64,000 bases of DNA, taken from Pseudomonadota bacterium (GTDB taxonomy: Bacteria > Pseudomonadota > Alphaproteobacteria > Rhizobiales > Xanthobacteraceae). The stretch is taken from NCBI GenBank assembly GCA_023404675.1, contig JAEYAW010000032.1, positions 62,001-126,000 of the forward strand. The letters run 5' to 3'. The position numbers and the translations under genes are program-made. This document shows, one piece after another, positions 53,209 to 62,105 of the stretch. Positions within the stretch are counted from its first letter, which is position 1, and every line of letters begins with the position of its first letter. The notes under the pieces are model-generated. The model was not told the DNA's origin. It worked only from the letters and a program-made list of their open reading frames with translations, and ran no database searches.

Positions 53209-54510
53209 TCACACATGCTCGAAGACGGTGCGGCCGCCGACGACGGTGCGGATCACCCGGCCACTGAAGCGGGCCTCGTCGAACGGTGTGTTCTTGCACT
53301 GAGAGTTCAGGTTCGCCGGATCGAGGATCCACGGCGTGTCGAGATCGATCACGATGACATCCGCCGGCGCGCCGGGTTGGAGCGAGCCGCCGGGCAGGCC
53401 CAGCAGTTCGGCCGGGCGCGTGGACATCGCGCGGATCAGCGCTGCAAGCTTGATCTCTCCATTGTGGACGAGACGCAGCCCCGCCGCGAGCATGGTTTCC
53501 AGTCCCACGGCGCCGGCCTCGGCCTCCGCGAACGGAAGCCGCTTGGCCTCGACATCGTGCGGATTGTGATCGGACATGATGACGTCGATGAGCCCGGAGC
53601 CGACGGCGGCGACCAGCGCCCGACGATCCTCTTCGGTGCGAAGCGGCGGCGACAGTTTCAGGTAGGTGCGGTAGGGGCCGATGTCGTTCTCGTTCAGCGC
53701 CAGATGATTGATCGAGGCCGAGGCGCTGACGGCGAGACCCGCCTCGCGCGCTTTTTTCAGGATATCGAGGGAGTCCGCGCTGGTTAGCGCGGCGGCGTGG
53801 TAGCGCCCCTTCGTCAACGCGACGAGGCGCATGTCGCGTTCGAGCAGGATCGCTTCCGCCGCCGCGGGCGAACCCACAAGGCCGAGACGCGCGGCGAACT
53901 CGCCCTCGTTCATGACACCTTCGCCGACGAGGTCAGGGTCTTCTGTATGATGGACGATGAGCGCATCGAAGTCGCGGGCATAGGTGAGGGCGCGGCGCAT
54001 CACCTGCGCGTTGGTGATGCTGCGGTCGCCGTCGGTAAAGGCGACAGCGCCGGCCGCCTTCAACAGACCGATCTCGGTCATCTCGACGCCGCGCAGACCC
54101 TTGGTCAGGGCTGCCATCGGATGAATATTGACGATCGCGGTATCGCGGGCGCGGCGCAGCACGAAATCGACCGTCGCCGAATTGTCGATCACGGGCGAGG
54201 TGTTCGGCTGGCAGATGATGGTGGTGATACCGCCTGCCGCCGCAGCGCGGCTGGCCGAGGCGAAGGTCTCGCGATGGCTCGCACCCGGCTCGCCGACGAA
54301 GGCGCGCATGTCGATCAGGCCTGGCGCGACCACCTTGCCCGCGCAGTTGATGACGTCGGTGCCTTCCGGCACGCCCGCCGTGCCGATGCCGCGCCGCGCG
54401 TCGCGGATCACGCCGTCGGCGATCAGCACGTCGCCGGGGCCGTCGATCTCGCGCGAGGGATCGATCAGGTGCGCGTTGGCGAGCAGGAGAGGGCGGCGGT
54501 TGGTCAGCAT
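53209..54510 (-). CDS. pyrC: Dihydroorotase-like PyrC, first metal site lost
   Basis: Dihydroorotase homologue, 433 residues. The expected HxH of the first metal site is replaced: the segment reads GLIDMRAFVGEPG (positions 64-76), with Met68 and Ala70 at the two His positions. Later segments are partly kept (VHHTEDPDLVGEG, SINHLAL, SDHNPHDVEAK). Non-catalytic PyrC homologues of this kind act with ATCase (PyrB) in Pseudomonas putida. It follows pyrB after a small membrane gene, so a structural role with PyrB is the best reading; a second, active PyrC is expected elsewhere. ATG 54510 is chosen over a longer in-frame reading. Confidence 0.92.
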   Translation of the reverse strand: MLTNRRPLLLANAHLIDPSREIDGPGDVLIADGVIRDARRGIGTAGVPEGTDVINCAGKVVAPGLIDMRAFVGEPGASHRETFASASRAAAAGGITTIICQPNTSPVIDNSATVDFVLRRARDTAIVNIHPMAALTKGLRGVEMTEIGLLKAAGAVAFTDGDRSITNAQVMRRALTYARDFDALIVHHTEDPDLVGEGVMNEGEFAARLGLVGSPAAAEAILLERDMRLVALTKGRYHAAALTSADSLDILKKAREAGLAVSASASINHLALNENDIGPYRTYLKLSPPLRTEEDRRALVAAVGSGLIDVIMSDHNPHDVEAKRLPFAEAEAGAVGLETMLAAGLRLVHNGEIKLAALIRAMSTRPAELLGLPGGSLQPGAPADVIVIDLDTPWILDPANLNSQCKNTPFDEARFSGRVIRTVVGGRTVFEHV

Positions 54511-54514
54511 GAGG

Positions 54515-54742
54515 TCAACGCTTTGAACGCATCGGGTTGAAGATGGCGGTCCAGAACGCCACCAGCAGGGCGAACAGGCCAACGAAGATGACGAGAACGA
54601 TGGCAAACACCACGTTGAAGGCGGTGAGGCCGTCGGCGTAGAAGAGACCGGCGAGTGCAAGCGCGCCGACGACCATCACGAACAACAGCTTGCGCTTCAT
54701 CAGGTTCGTGATCGCGGCCAGCACGGCATCCATCACATTCAC
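54515..54742 (-). CDS. Small membrane protein between pyrB and pyrC
   Basis: Protein of 75 residues, not recognised. It has two strong transmembrane spans (about residues 18-36 and 42-66) with a basic stretch between residue 15 and the first helix, and a short basic end (NPMRSKR). The ATG at 54742 begins 12 bp after pyrB; its stop is 4 bp before the pyrC start. Both neighbours are soluble pyrimidine enzymes, so why a membrane protein sits here is unclear. Confidence 0.75.
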   Translation of the reverse strand: MNVMDAVLAAITNLMKRKLLFVMVVGALALAGLFYADGLTAFNVVFAIVLVIFVGLFALLVAFWTAIFNPMRSKR

Positions 54743-54754
54743 CCATCGTTGCGC

Positions 54755-55708
54755 TCAGGCATTCGGAAGATTGCGCGCCAGCGCCTCCAGCACCGCCATG
54801 CGCACCGCGACGCCCATCTCGACCTGTTCGCGGATCAGCGACTGCGCGCCGTCGGCGACGATGGAGTCGATCTCGACGCCGCGATTCATCGGGCCCGGAT
54901 GCATCACCAGCGCATCCGGTTTGGCATAGGACAGCTTCTTCTGGTCCAGGCCGTAATACTGGAAGTATTCGTTGCTCGACGGCACGAACGAGCCGTTCAT
55001 GCGCTCGCGCTGCAGGCGCAGCATCATCACGATGTCCGCGCCATGCAATCCCTCGCGCATGTCGCGTGCGACCTCGACGCCCATCCGCTCGATGCCAGGC
55101 GGCAGCAGGGTGGAGGGAGCCACAACGCGCACCCGCGCGCCCATGGTGTTGAGCAGCAGGATGTTGGAGCGCGCGACGCGCGAATGCAGCACGTCGCCGC
55201 AGATCGCAACCAGCAATCCTTCGAGACGGCCCTTGTTGCGGCGGATCGTCAGCGCGTCGAGCAGGGCCTGTGTCGGATGTTCGTGCGCGCCGTCGCCGGC
55301 GTTGACGACGGAACCATCCACCTTGCGTGCCAGCAGCTCCACCGCGCCCGAGGCGTGATGGCGAACCACCAGAATATCCGGATGCATCGCGTTGAGCGTG
55401 ACGGCGGTGTCGATCAGCGTTTCGCCCTTGCGCATCGACGATGATGACACCGACATGTTCATCACGTCAGCGCCGAGGCGCTTGCCCGCGATCTCGAATG
55501 ACGACTGCGTGCGGGTCGAGGCCTCGAAGAACAGGTTGATCTGGGTCCGGCCGCGCAGGTTGGTGCGCTTCTTGTCTACCTGCCGGTTCAGTTCGACATA
55601 TTCTTCGGCGAGGTCCAGCAGGCCGGTGATGTCGGCGGCGGACAGGCCCTCGATGCCCAGCAGATGCCGGTGCCCGAGGACGAAAGACGATTTGGGTGAG
55701 GCGGTCAT
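54755..55708 (-). CDS. pyrB: Aspartate carbamoyltransferase, catalytic subunit
   Basis: ATCase catalytic chain, 317 residues, making N-carbamoyl-aspartate from carbamoyl phosphate and aspartate in pyrimidine synthesis. The carbamoyl-phosphate loop reads FFEASTRTQSSFEIAGKRLG; HPTQALLDALTI and MHPGPMNRGVEI are the other binding sites. The start is ATG 55708; a longer in-frame ATG at 55747 is less likely. No pyrI regulatory gene is seen; together with the inactive-looking pyrC it suits a PyrB-PyrC' complex. Confidence 0.96.
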   Translation of the reverse strand: MTASPKSSFVLGHRHLLGIEGLSAADITGLLDLAEEYVELNRQVDKKRTNLRGRTQINLFFEASTRTQSSFEIAGKRLGADVMNMSVSSSSMRKGETLIDTAVTLNAMHPDILVVRHHASGAVELLARKVDGSVVNAGDGAHEHPTQALLDALTIRRNKGRLEGLLVAICGDVLHSRVARSNILLLNTMGARVRVVAPSTLLPPGIERMGVEVARDMREGLHGADIVMMLRLQRERMNGSFVPSSNEYFQYYGLDQKKLSYAKPDALVMHPGPMNRGVEIDSIVADGAQSLIREQVEMGVAVRMAVLEALARNLPNA

Positions 55709-55908
55709 TAAAGCCAGACCTATAGGGACACCGGGCAGGCGGGGCAAGGCTGTTTTCCGTGTTGCGGGGCGGGAGGCGGGTTATCCCCACCGATGCCGCC
55801 GGATTTTTTGAGGTACCTCATGGCGCTGGGTGGCCTTTAATGTCGGAAATCGGTGGATTAGGGTCCCGTCCGCATCCGGCGGTCAGGGCCGGAGGGAGGA
55901 CTCAAGAG

Positions 55909-57558
55909 ATGGCACAGGCGTTTCCGGTCACGCATGAGGTGTTCAACCAGTCGACGCCGTTCGAGGATGTCGATCTGTTCTCACTCGATCAGCCGCTGGT
56001 GGATGCCGTTCGCGCCAACGGCGGCGGCGACGCGCTGGCGGAGATCTCGGCCTTCGGCACGCATTGGGGCTCGGCCGCGATGGCCGAACGCGGCCGGCTG
56101 GCGAACGAGAATACACCCAAATTGAAACTGTTCGATCAGCGCGGGTTCCGGCGCGACACGGTTGAGTTTCATCCAGCCTATCACGAGTTGATGGCGCAGA
56201 GCGCACATGCCGGCCTGCACAACTCCACCTGGGCCTCCAGCGGCGCGCCGGCCGGCGCACCTGCCGAGGTGGTGCGCGCTGCTAAATTTTTCATCGCGGC
56301 GCAGGTCGAGTCCGGACACCTGTGTCCGATCACGATGACGCGGGCCTCGGTTGCCGCGCTGGCGGTGGAGCCCGCCGTGCTGGCCCGCGTGATGCCCACC
56401 ATCGCCACCCGCAGCTACGATCCATCCTTCGCGCCGTTCAGCGACAAGCGTGGCATGACGCTCGGCATGGGCATGACCGAGAAGCAGGGCGGCACCGACG
56501 TACGCTCCAACGCCACGCGCGCCGAGCGCGACGGCGAGGCCTATCGCATCACAGGCCACAAATGGTTCATGTCCGCTCCGATGTGCGACGCATTCCTTGT
56601 GCTCGCGCAGGCGCCCGACGGGCTGACCTGTTTCCTGATGCCGCGCTTCAAGCCGGATGGATCGGTCAACGAGATCCGCTTCCAGCGTCTCAAGGACAAG
56701 CTCGGCAACCGCTCCAACGCGTCATCCGAGGTCGAGTTTCTCGGCGCCTATGCCGAGCGCGTCGGCGAGGAAGGCAAGGGCATCCGCACCATCATCCAGA
56801 TGGTGCAACTGACCCGGCAGGATTGCGCGATCTCGTCCGCCGGACTGATGCGCTCGGGCCTTGCGCATGCGCTGCATCACGCGCGGCATCGCAGCGTGTT
56901 TCAGAAGCGCCTCGCCGATCAGCCGCTGATGCAGGCGACGCTTGCCGACATGGCCCTGCACGTGGAGGCATCCACCGCGCTGGTGATGCGGCTGTGCCGT
57001 TCGTTCGATCTCGCGCCGACCGATCCGCACGAGGCGGCGCGGATGCGGCTGCTCACGGCGGCGATCAAATACTGGGTGTGCAAGAACGCGCCGCCGTTTC
57101 TGTACGAGGCGATGGAATGCCTTGGCGGCAACGGCTACGTGGAGGAGGGCATTCTTGCGCGCCACTATCGCGAGTCGCCGGTCAATGCGATCTGGGAAGG
57201 CTCCGGCAATGTGATGTGCCTCGATGTGCTGCGCGCCTTGATGCGGGAATCGGACGCGGCCGTCGTGGTGATGCAGGCGCTGGCCGCCGAAACCAGGGGG
57301 CTTCCCGGCGTGGACGAGGCTATCGTGCTGATCTCCCGTGTGTTCCGCTCGCAGGATGGCGAACGCCACGCGCGCCTTGCGGTGGAGCGCCTCGCGCAGC
57401 TGGCGGCAACTGCCGCGCTCGCCGAGGTTCATTTCGGCAATGCCGAGCTGTTTGCCGCGACCCGCCTCGGCGACGCACCCCACGGGGGCTTTTATGGCGC
57501 GGCGCAGTTCTCCGATGCGCAGTCGCGCGCGCTGCTGGAGCGGGCGCTGCCTGTTTAG
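55909..57558 (+). CDS. AidB-like acyl-CoA dehydrogenase
   Basis: Acyl-CoA-dehydrogenase-fold flavoprotein, 549 residues, of the AidB group (DNA-alkylation response). Traits are GMGMTEKQGGTDVRSN, ITGHKWFMSAPMCDAFLVLAQ, QLTRQDCAISSAGLMRSGL and the C-terminal GGNGYVEE plus AIWEGSGNVMCLDVLR. FAD should bind in the middle domain. A GGAGGGAGGA ribosome site precedes ATG 55909. It stands alone and converges with ruvX, overlapping its stop by four bases. Confidence 0.92.
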   Translation: MAQAFPVTHEVFNQSTPFEDVDLFSLDQPLVDAVRANGGGDALAEISAFGTHWGSAAMAERGRLANENTPKLKLFDQRGFRRDTVEFHPAYHELMAQSAHAGLHNSTWASSGAPAGAPAEVVRAAKFFIAAQVESGHLCPITMTRASVAALAVEPAVLARVMPTIATRSYDPSFAPFSDKRGMTLGMGMTEKQGGTDVRSNATRAERDGEAYRITGHKWFMSAPMCDAFLVLAQAPDGLTCFLMPRFKPDGSVNEIRFQRLKDKLGNRSNASSEVEFLGAYAERVGEEGKGIRTIIQMVQLTRQDCAISSAGLMRSGLAHALHHARHRSVFQKRLADQPLMQATLADMALHVEASTALVMRLCRSFDLAPTDPHEAARMRLLTAAIKYWVCKNAPPFLYEAMECLGGNGYVEEGILARHYRESPVNAIWEGSGNVMCLDVLRALMRESDAAVVVMQALAAETRGLPGVDEAIVLISRVFRSQDGERHARLAVERLAQLAATAALAEVHFGNAELFAATRLGDAPHGGFYGAAQFSDAQSRALLERALPV

Positions 57559-58040
57559 GCGGGGTCTTCCGCGAGCCGTGTCAGGCGGTCGAGCGCGCCC
57601 TGCAGGATAAAGATCGCCGCATGCTGGTCGATCACCTTGGCGCGGCGCGCGCGGCTGACATCGGCCGCGATCAGATCGCGCTCGACGGCGACCGTGGACA
57701 GCCGCTCGTCCCAGAGTGCGATCGGGCACTCCGTCAGCCTGGAAAAATTGCGGGCGAAGGCGCGCGTCGATTGCGCGCGGGGTCCTTCGCTGCCGTCCAT
57801 GTTGATCGGCAGGCCCAGCACGAAGCCCACGACACTGCGTTCGCCCGCCAGCGCCAGCAGCCGCGCGGCGTCCGCCGTGAACTGCTTGCGGGCCACGGTC
57901 TCTACGCCGGTCGCGAGCCGCCGGTCCGGATCGGAGACCGCCACCCCAATCGTCTTGGTGCCGAGATCGAGGCCGATCAGCGCGCCGCGTGGCGGCCAGT
58001 GACTTGCGGCTTCGACGAGGGGAAGGATGGGAGCGGGCAT
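57555..58040 (-). CDS. ruvX: RuvX/YqgF putative Holliday junction resolvase
   Basis: RNase H-fold protein, 161 residues, linked to pre-16S rRNA processing or junction resolution. The first acidic motif is in GLDLGTKTIGVAVSD (about residue 24), with later GLPINMDGSEG and WDERLSTVAVERDL, and late DQHAAIFILQ. It converges with the AidB-like gene and is divergent from the thioesterase gene, whose chosen start avoids overlap. Confidence 0.95.
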   Translation of the reverse strand: MPAPILPLVEAASHWPPRGALIGLDLGTKTIGVAVSDPDRRLATGVETVARKQFTADAARLLALAGERSVVGFVLGLPINMDGSEGPRAQSTRAFARNFSRLTECPIALWDERLSTVAVERDLIAADVSRARRAKVIDQHAAIFILQGALDRLTRLAEDPA

Positions 58041-58119
58041 GGCTTCCGTCTACCACGCCGGTTATTATGGGCGCAAAGCCAAGATCAATTTGAAATCGGA
58101 TGCTGCAAGGGAGGGCGCG

Positions 58120-58584
58120 ATGGCCGAAGCGATGCCGGATGCAGAGGACGTCCCGCCGCCGGACGGATTTCAGCGGCACTTCCGGCAAAGTCCTTTGACC
58201 GAGCCATGGGAGCCGCTGTTCAGCCGGGTCGAGGACGAGGCGGTGGTGATCGGTGTTCGCGTGCGCCGCGCCCACTGCAATGCCAAGGGCATCCTGCATG
58301 GCGGGTTCATCTCGGCGCTGGCCGACAACGCCATGGGACTGTCCTGCGCGCATCAACTGGGTGGGCAGAATCGCATCGTGACCGCCAGTCTTTCGGTGGA
58401 TTTCCTCGGCAGCGCGACCATCGGGCAATGGATCGAGTTCAGAACCACATTCACGAAAACGGGGAGGACGCTGTGCTTTGCGCAGGCCTTCGTCACCGCA
58501 GACGGGCAGCCCTGCGCCCGTGCCAACGCCGTGTTTCATGTGAGCCCGATACGGGACGCCGGCGCCGAGGCCGCAAAGGTCTGA
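58120..58584 (+). CDS. PaaI-type hot-dog thioesterase
   Basis: Hot-dog fold thioesterase, 154 residues, of the PaaI/YbgC-like group that hydrolyses acyl-CoA. The signature NAKGILHGGFISALADNAMG carries the usual catalytic Asp and Gly segment. The start chosen is ATG 58120 behind AAGGGAGGG; an in-frame ATG at 58027 would overlap ruvX. The C terminus ends with a short Ala-rich tail. Substrate unknown. Confidence 0.88.
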   Translation: MAEAMPDAEDVPPPDGFQRHFRQSPLTEPWEPLFSRVEDEAVVIGVRVRRAHCNAKGILHGGFISALADNAMGLSCAHQLGGQNRIVTASLSVDFLGSATIGQWIEFRTTFTKTGRTLCFAQAFVTADGQPCARANAVFHVSPIRDAGAEAAKV

Positions 58585-58725
58585 CGGCCACGGGCGTCCG
58601 GTCGCGCACGGAAGGCAGGCGGAGAGCGCATGGCGGTGGCCGCTTCGGTCTGCTAGGGTGAGAGCGCGTGGCAATGGCGCGGCGCATTCCCCGACAAGCC
58701 AGTTCTCCATCTGAGAGGTGCGATC

Positions 58726-59802
58726 ATGTGGCCCGACCGCAGGCTCATCGATCTGTTGCGCATTGAATATCCCATCGTGCAGGCACCCATGGCGGGTGTG
58801 ATGGATGCCGACCTCGTCATTGCCGCATGCGAAGGCGGCGCGCTCGGCTCCTTGCCCTGTGCGATGATCTCCGCCGACAAGGCGCGCGAACAGGTCTCGA
58901 TGATCCGCCAGCGCGTCAGCGCGCCGATCAATCTCAATTTCTTTTGCCACAAGGCCGTGCCCGCCGATGCCGGGCAGGAGGCGCGCTGGCGCAAGCGCCT
59001 CGGCAGCTATTATGCGGAATACGGCATCGATGCCGACGCGCCGGTCGCGGCTGCCAATCGCGCGCCGTTCGACGAGACGACTTGCGCGCTGGTGGAGGAG
59101 TTGAAGCCGGCAGTTGTCTCGTTCCATTTCGGCCTGCCGGAGCCGGCGCTGCTGGCGCGGGTGAAGGCGGCCGGCGCCGTGGTGCTCGCGTCGGCGACCA
59201 TCGTCGAGGAGGCGGTCTGGCTTGAGGCCCACGGCGCGGACGTGGTGATCGCGCAGGGCGCCGAAGCCGGCGGCCATCGCAGCATGTTCCTCACTGACGA
59301 CGTGGCACGCCAGCCCGGCCTGTTCGCCCTTGTTCCGCAGGTCGTGGACGCGGTGAAGGTACCGGTGATCGCGGCGGGGGGTATTGCCGACGGGCGCGGC
59401 ATCGCGGCGGCCTTTGCGCTCGGTGCGGCGGGTGTGCAGATCGGAACCGCCTATCTTCGTTCGCGCGAGGCAAAGGGCAGTGCGCCTGCGCGCGCCGCTC
59501 TGGCTGGGGCCGGTGATGTCTCCACCGTGATCACCAACGTGATGACAGGGCGGCCCGCGCGGGGCGTCGTCAACCGCCTGATGGCGGAAGTCGGCCCGAT
59601 CAGCCCCGATGCTCCGGCTTTTCCCCACGCGGCGACGGCGCTCGCGCCCCTGAAGGGAGCGGCGGAGAAGCTGGGGCGGCCGGATTTCACCAATCTGTGG
59701 GCCGGTCAGGCTGTGGCGCTGGCGGCGGAGCGGCCCGCCGCCGAACTGACCCGCGCACTGGCCTGCGCGGCGCAGGAGCGGTTTGCAGCGCTGACCCGCT
59801 GA
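58726..59802 (+). CDS. Nitronate monooxygenase-family flavoprotein
   Basis: TIM-barrel FMN enzyme of the nitronate monooxygenase / 2-nitropropane dioxygenase family, 358 residues. Motifs are PIVQAPMAGVMDADLVIA, GALGSLP, the catalytic-His segment GAEAGGHRSMF and AAGGIADGRGIAAAFALGAAGVQIGTAYL-type. The reaction oxidises nitroalkanes or propionate-3-nitronate. It stands alone, 141 bp after the thioesterase gene. Activity on natural nitro toxins is inferred from the family only. Confidence 0.92.
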   Translation: MWPDRRLIDLLRIEYPIVQAPMAGVMDADLVIAACEGGALGSLPCAMISADKAREQVSMIRQRVSAPINLNFFCHKAVPADAGQEARWRKRLGSYYAEYGIDADAPVAAANRAPFDETTCALVEELKPAVVSFHFGLPEPALLARVKAAGAVVLASATIVEEAVWLEAHGADVVIAQGAEAGGHRSMFLTDDVARQPGLFALVPQVVDAVKVPVIAAGGIADGRGIAAAFALGAAGVQIGTAYLRSREAKGSAPARAALAGAGDVSTVITNVMTGRPARGVVNRLMAEVGPISPDAPAFPHAATALAPLKGAAEKLGRPDFTNLWAGQAVALAAERPAAELTRALACAAQERFAALTR

Positions 59803-59874
59803 GGCTCGGTTGCGGCGCGAAACCCAAAGCTGGTAAGAGAGCGCGTCGTCCTTCTTCGCCGGAGCCTTTTATAT

Positions 59875-60162
59875 ATGTCTGTCGATGCCGCCACCGTGCG
59901 CCGGATCGCCCATCTCGCCCGCATCCGCGTCAGCGAGGACGAGGTGCCGCACCTCGAAGGCGAGCTCAATGCGATGCTGGCCTTCGTGGAGCAGCTCGGC
60001 GAGGTGAATGTCGAGGGCGTCGAGCCGATGACCTCCGTCACGCCGATGGAGATGAGGAAGCGCATTGACGTCGTCAACGACGGCGAGATCGTCGATCAGG
60101 TTCTCGCCAACGCCCCGGCCACCGAGTATCACTATTTTCTCGTGCCGAAGGTCGTCGAGTAG
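59875..60162 (+). CDS. gatC: Aspartyl/glutamyl-tRNA amidotransferase subunit C
   Basis: Small belt subunit of the GatCAB amidotransferase, 95 residues. It shows VRRIAHLARIRVSEDEVPHLEGELNAMLAFVEQL-type helices and VEPMTSVTPMEMR. GatCAB converts Glu-tRNA-Gln and Asp-tRNA-Asn to the amidated forms. ATG 59875 opens this translation-fidelity block; the gene for a small CxxC protein and gatA follow. Confidence 0.95.
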   Translation: MSVDAATVRRIAHLARIRVSEDEVPHLEGELNAMLAFVEQLGEVNVEGVEPMTSVTPMEMRKRIDVVNDGEIVDQVLANAPATEYHYFLVPKVVE

Positions 60163-60184
60163 CGGGTGATCCGAGGGCAGCAAC

Positions 60185-60418
60185 ATGTGCATGTTGTGTG
60201 ATGACGAGAAGGCCTATCAGGCCTACATGGATTATCTCGACGAGATGAAGCGTCAGGGTGTCGATGCCGACCCCGACAAGGCGATGGACGCGCTCATTGA
60301 CAAGCTCACCCGGGAAGCGGCCGAGCGCAACGACCCGCCTCCGTTTCCCGTGCGCGCTCCGGGCGCTTCCGCCAGCCGCCCCGCATCTCCTTTCTCCTGC
60401 GATCCGATTGAGAAATGA
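60185..60418 (+). CDS. Small CxxC protein between gatC and gatA
   Basis: Protein of 77 residues, not recognised. It opens MCMLC (Cys2 and Cys5), then an acidic helical stretch (DEKAYQAYMDYLDEMKRQGV), and ends in a Pro/Ser-rich tail. Its last four bases overlap the start of gatA (ATGA). Its place, 22 bp after gatC, ties it to the amidotransferase transcript. The CxxC could bind a metal or be redox-active. Confidence 0.7.
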   Translation: MCMLCDDEKAYQAYMDYLDEMKRQGVDADPDKAMDALIDKLTREAAERNDPPPFPVRAPGASASRPASPFSCDPIEK

Positions 60419-61890
60419 CCGATCTCACTGCACTGACGCTCGCCGAAGCTCGCGAGGGCCTCGCGGCCAAAACCTTCACGTCCGTTGAACTGACCGAAGC
60501 CCATCTCGCCGCCATCGAACGGGCGCGGGTGCTCAACGCCTACGTGCTGGAGACGGCCGAGCAGGCGCGCGCGATGGCGCTCGCCTCCGACGCCCGCCTC
60601 GCGAAGGGCGAGGCCGGGCCGCTGGAAGGCTTGCCGCTCGGCGTCAAGGATCTGTTCGCGACCAAAGGCGTGCGCACCACCGCGTGCTCCAAGATCATCG
60701 GCAATTTCGTGCCGCCCTACGAGTCCACCGTCACCAGCCAGCTGTGGCGCGACGGCGCGGTGATGCTGGGCAAGCTGAACAACGACGAGTTCGCGATGGG
60801 ATCGTCCAACGAAACCTCGGCGTTCGGTGACGTTGTCAATCCATGGCGGCGAGCCGGGTCGGAGACGAGGCTGGTGCCGGGCGGCTCGTCCGGAGGTTCG
60901 GCGTCGGCGGTGGCCGCACAGCTTTGCCTTGGCGCGACCGCGACCGACACCGGCGGGTCGATCCGCCAGCCCGCGGCCTTCACGGGCACGGTCGGTATCA
61001 AGCCGACCTATGGCCGCTGCTCGCGCTGGGGCATCGTCGCATTCGCGTCCTCGCTCGATCAAGCCGGCCCCATCGCGCGCACGGTGCGCGACTCGGCAAT
61101 TCTGCTGCGCTCCATGGCAGGCCATGACCCGAAGGATACCACCTCGGTCGATATGCCGGTGCCGGACTACGAGGCCGCCATCGGCCGTTCGGTCAAGGGC
61201 ATGCGGATCGGCATCCCGAAGGAATATCGCCTCGACGGCATGCCCGCCGAGATCGAGAAGCTCTGGACGCAGGGCGCGCAGTGGCTGAAAGCGGCGGGCG
61301 CCGAACTTGTCGAGGTCTCGTTGCCGCACACCAAATACGCGCTGCCGGCGTATTACATCGTCGCGCCGGCGGAAGCGTCGTCGAACCTGGCGCGCTACGA
61401 CGGCGTGCGTTACGGCGAGCGCGGGCAGGGGCGCAACATCGTCGAGATGTACGAGGACACGCGTGCGAAGGGATTTGGCGCGGAGGTCCGCCGCCGCATC
61501 ATGATCGGCACCTACGTGCTGTCGGCAGGCTACTATGATGCGTATTATCTGCGCGCGCAGAAGGTCCGCACGCTGATCAAGAAGGACTTCGAGGACTGCT
61601 TCGCCACCGGGATCCATGCGATGCTGACGCCCGCGACGCCTTCGGCCGCCTTTGGAATCGGCGAGAAGGGCGGCGCCGATCCGGTCGAGATGTATCTGAA
61701 CGACATCTTCACGGTGACGGTGAACATGGCGGGCTTGCCGGGTATCGCGGTTCCGGCCGGGACCGACGGACAGGGGCTGCCGCTCGGTCTGCAACTGATC
61801 GGCCGCCCGTTCGACGAGGAAACCCTGTTCGCGCTCGGCGAGGTGATCGAGCAGGCGGCGGGTCGTTTCACGCCCCGGCGCTGGTGGTAG
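60415..61890 (+). CDS. gatA: Aspartyl/glutamyl-tRNA amidotransferase subunit A
   Basis: Amidase-signature subunit, 491 residues, that releases ammonia from glutamine for the transamidation done with GatB. The Ser-cis-Ser-Lys triad is Lys78 (GVKDLF), Ser158 (GGSSGGS) and Ser182 (TGGSIRQ). It overlaps the CxxC gene by four bases. A patatin lipoprotein gene sits between it and gatB. Confidence 0.97.
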   Translation: MTDLTALTLAEAREGLAAKTFTSVELTEAHLAAIERARVLNAYVLETAEQARAMALASDARLAKGEAGPLEGLPLGVKDLFATKGVRTTACSKIIGNFVPPYESTVTSQLWRDGAVMLGKLNNDEFAMGSSNETSAFGDVVNPWRRAGSETRLVPGGSSGGSASAVAAQLCLGATATDTGGSIRQPAAFTGTVGIKPTYGRCSRWGIVAFASSLDQAGPIARTVRDSAILLRSMAGHDPKDTTSVDMPVPDYEAAIGRSVKGMRIGIPKEYRLDGMPAEIEKLWTQGAQWLKAAGAELVEVSLPHTKYALPAYYIVAPAEASSNLARYDGVRYGERGQGRNIVEMYEDTRAKGFGAEVRRRIMIGTYVLSAGYYDAYYLRAQKVRTLIKKDFEDCFATGIHAMLTPATPSAAFGIGEKGGADPVEMYLNDIFTVTVNMAGLPGIAVPAGTDGQGLPLGLQLIGRPFDEETLFALGEVIEQAAGRFTPRRWW

Positions 61891-62105
61891 CGCCGCGTCA
61901 CGGCGTCGCCGGCCGAAAACGCCTCGTGCGCGTGCCTTGCCCCGGCCATAAACCTTGCGTCAGGGTTTTTGTGAGCAAGTCCTCACCGGGGCGACAAGCG
62001 CCGTTATCCACGAGCGGACCTCGTGATCGCGGGCGAAGGCGGGGCTTGTGTGCAAGCGTGGGTTCCCGCGGCCGCGGCTTCCCAAGGATTACGGGTGGGT
62101 GAGAT

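Noticed and set aside
51431..53332. DprA frame extended upstream through plsY
   Set aside because: The extension is antisense-like Arg-rich sequence in another register of plsY; the GTG at 52546 gives the expected DprA start.
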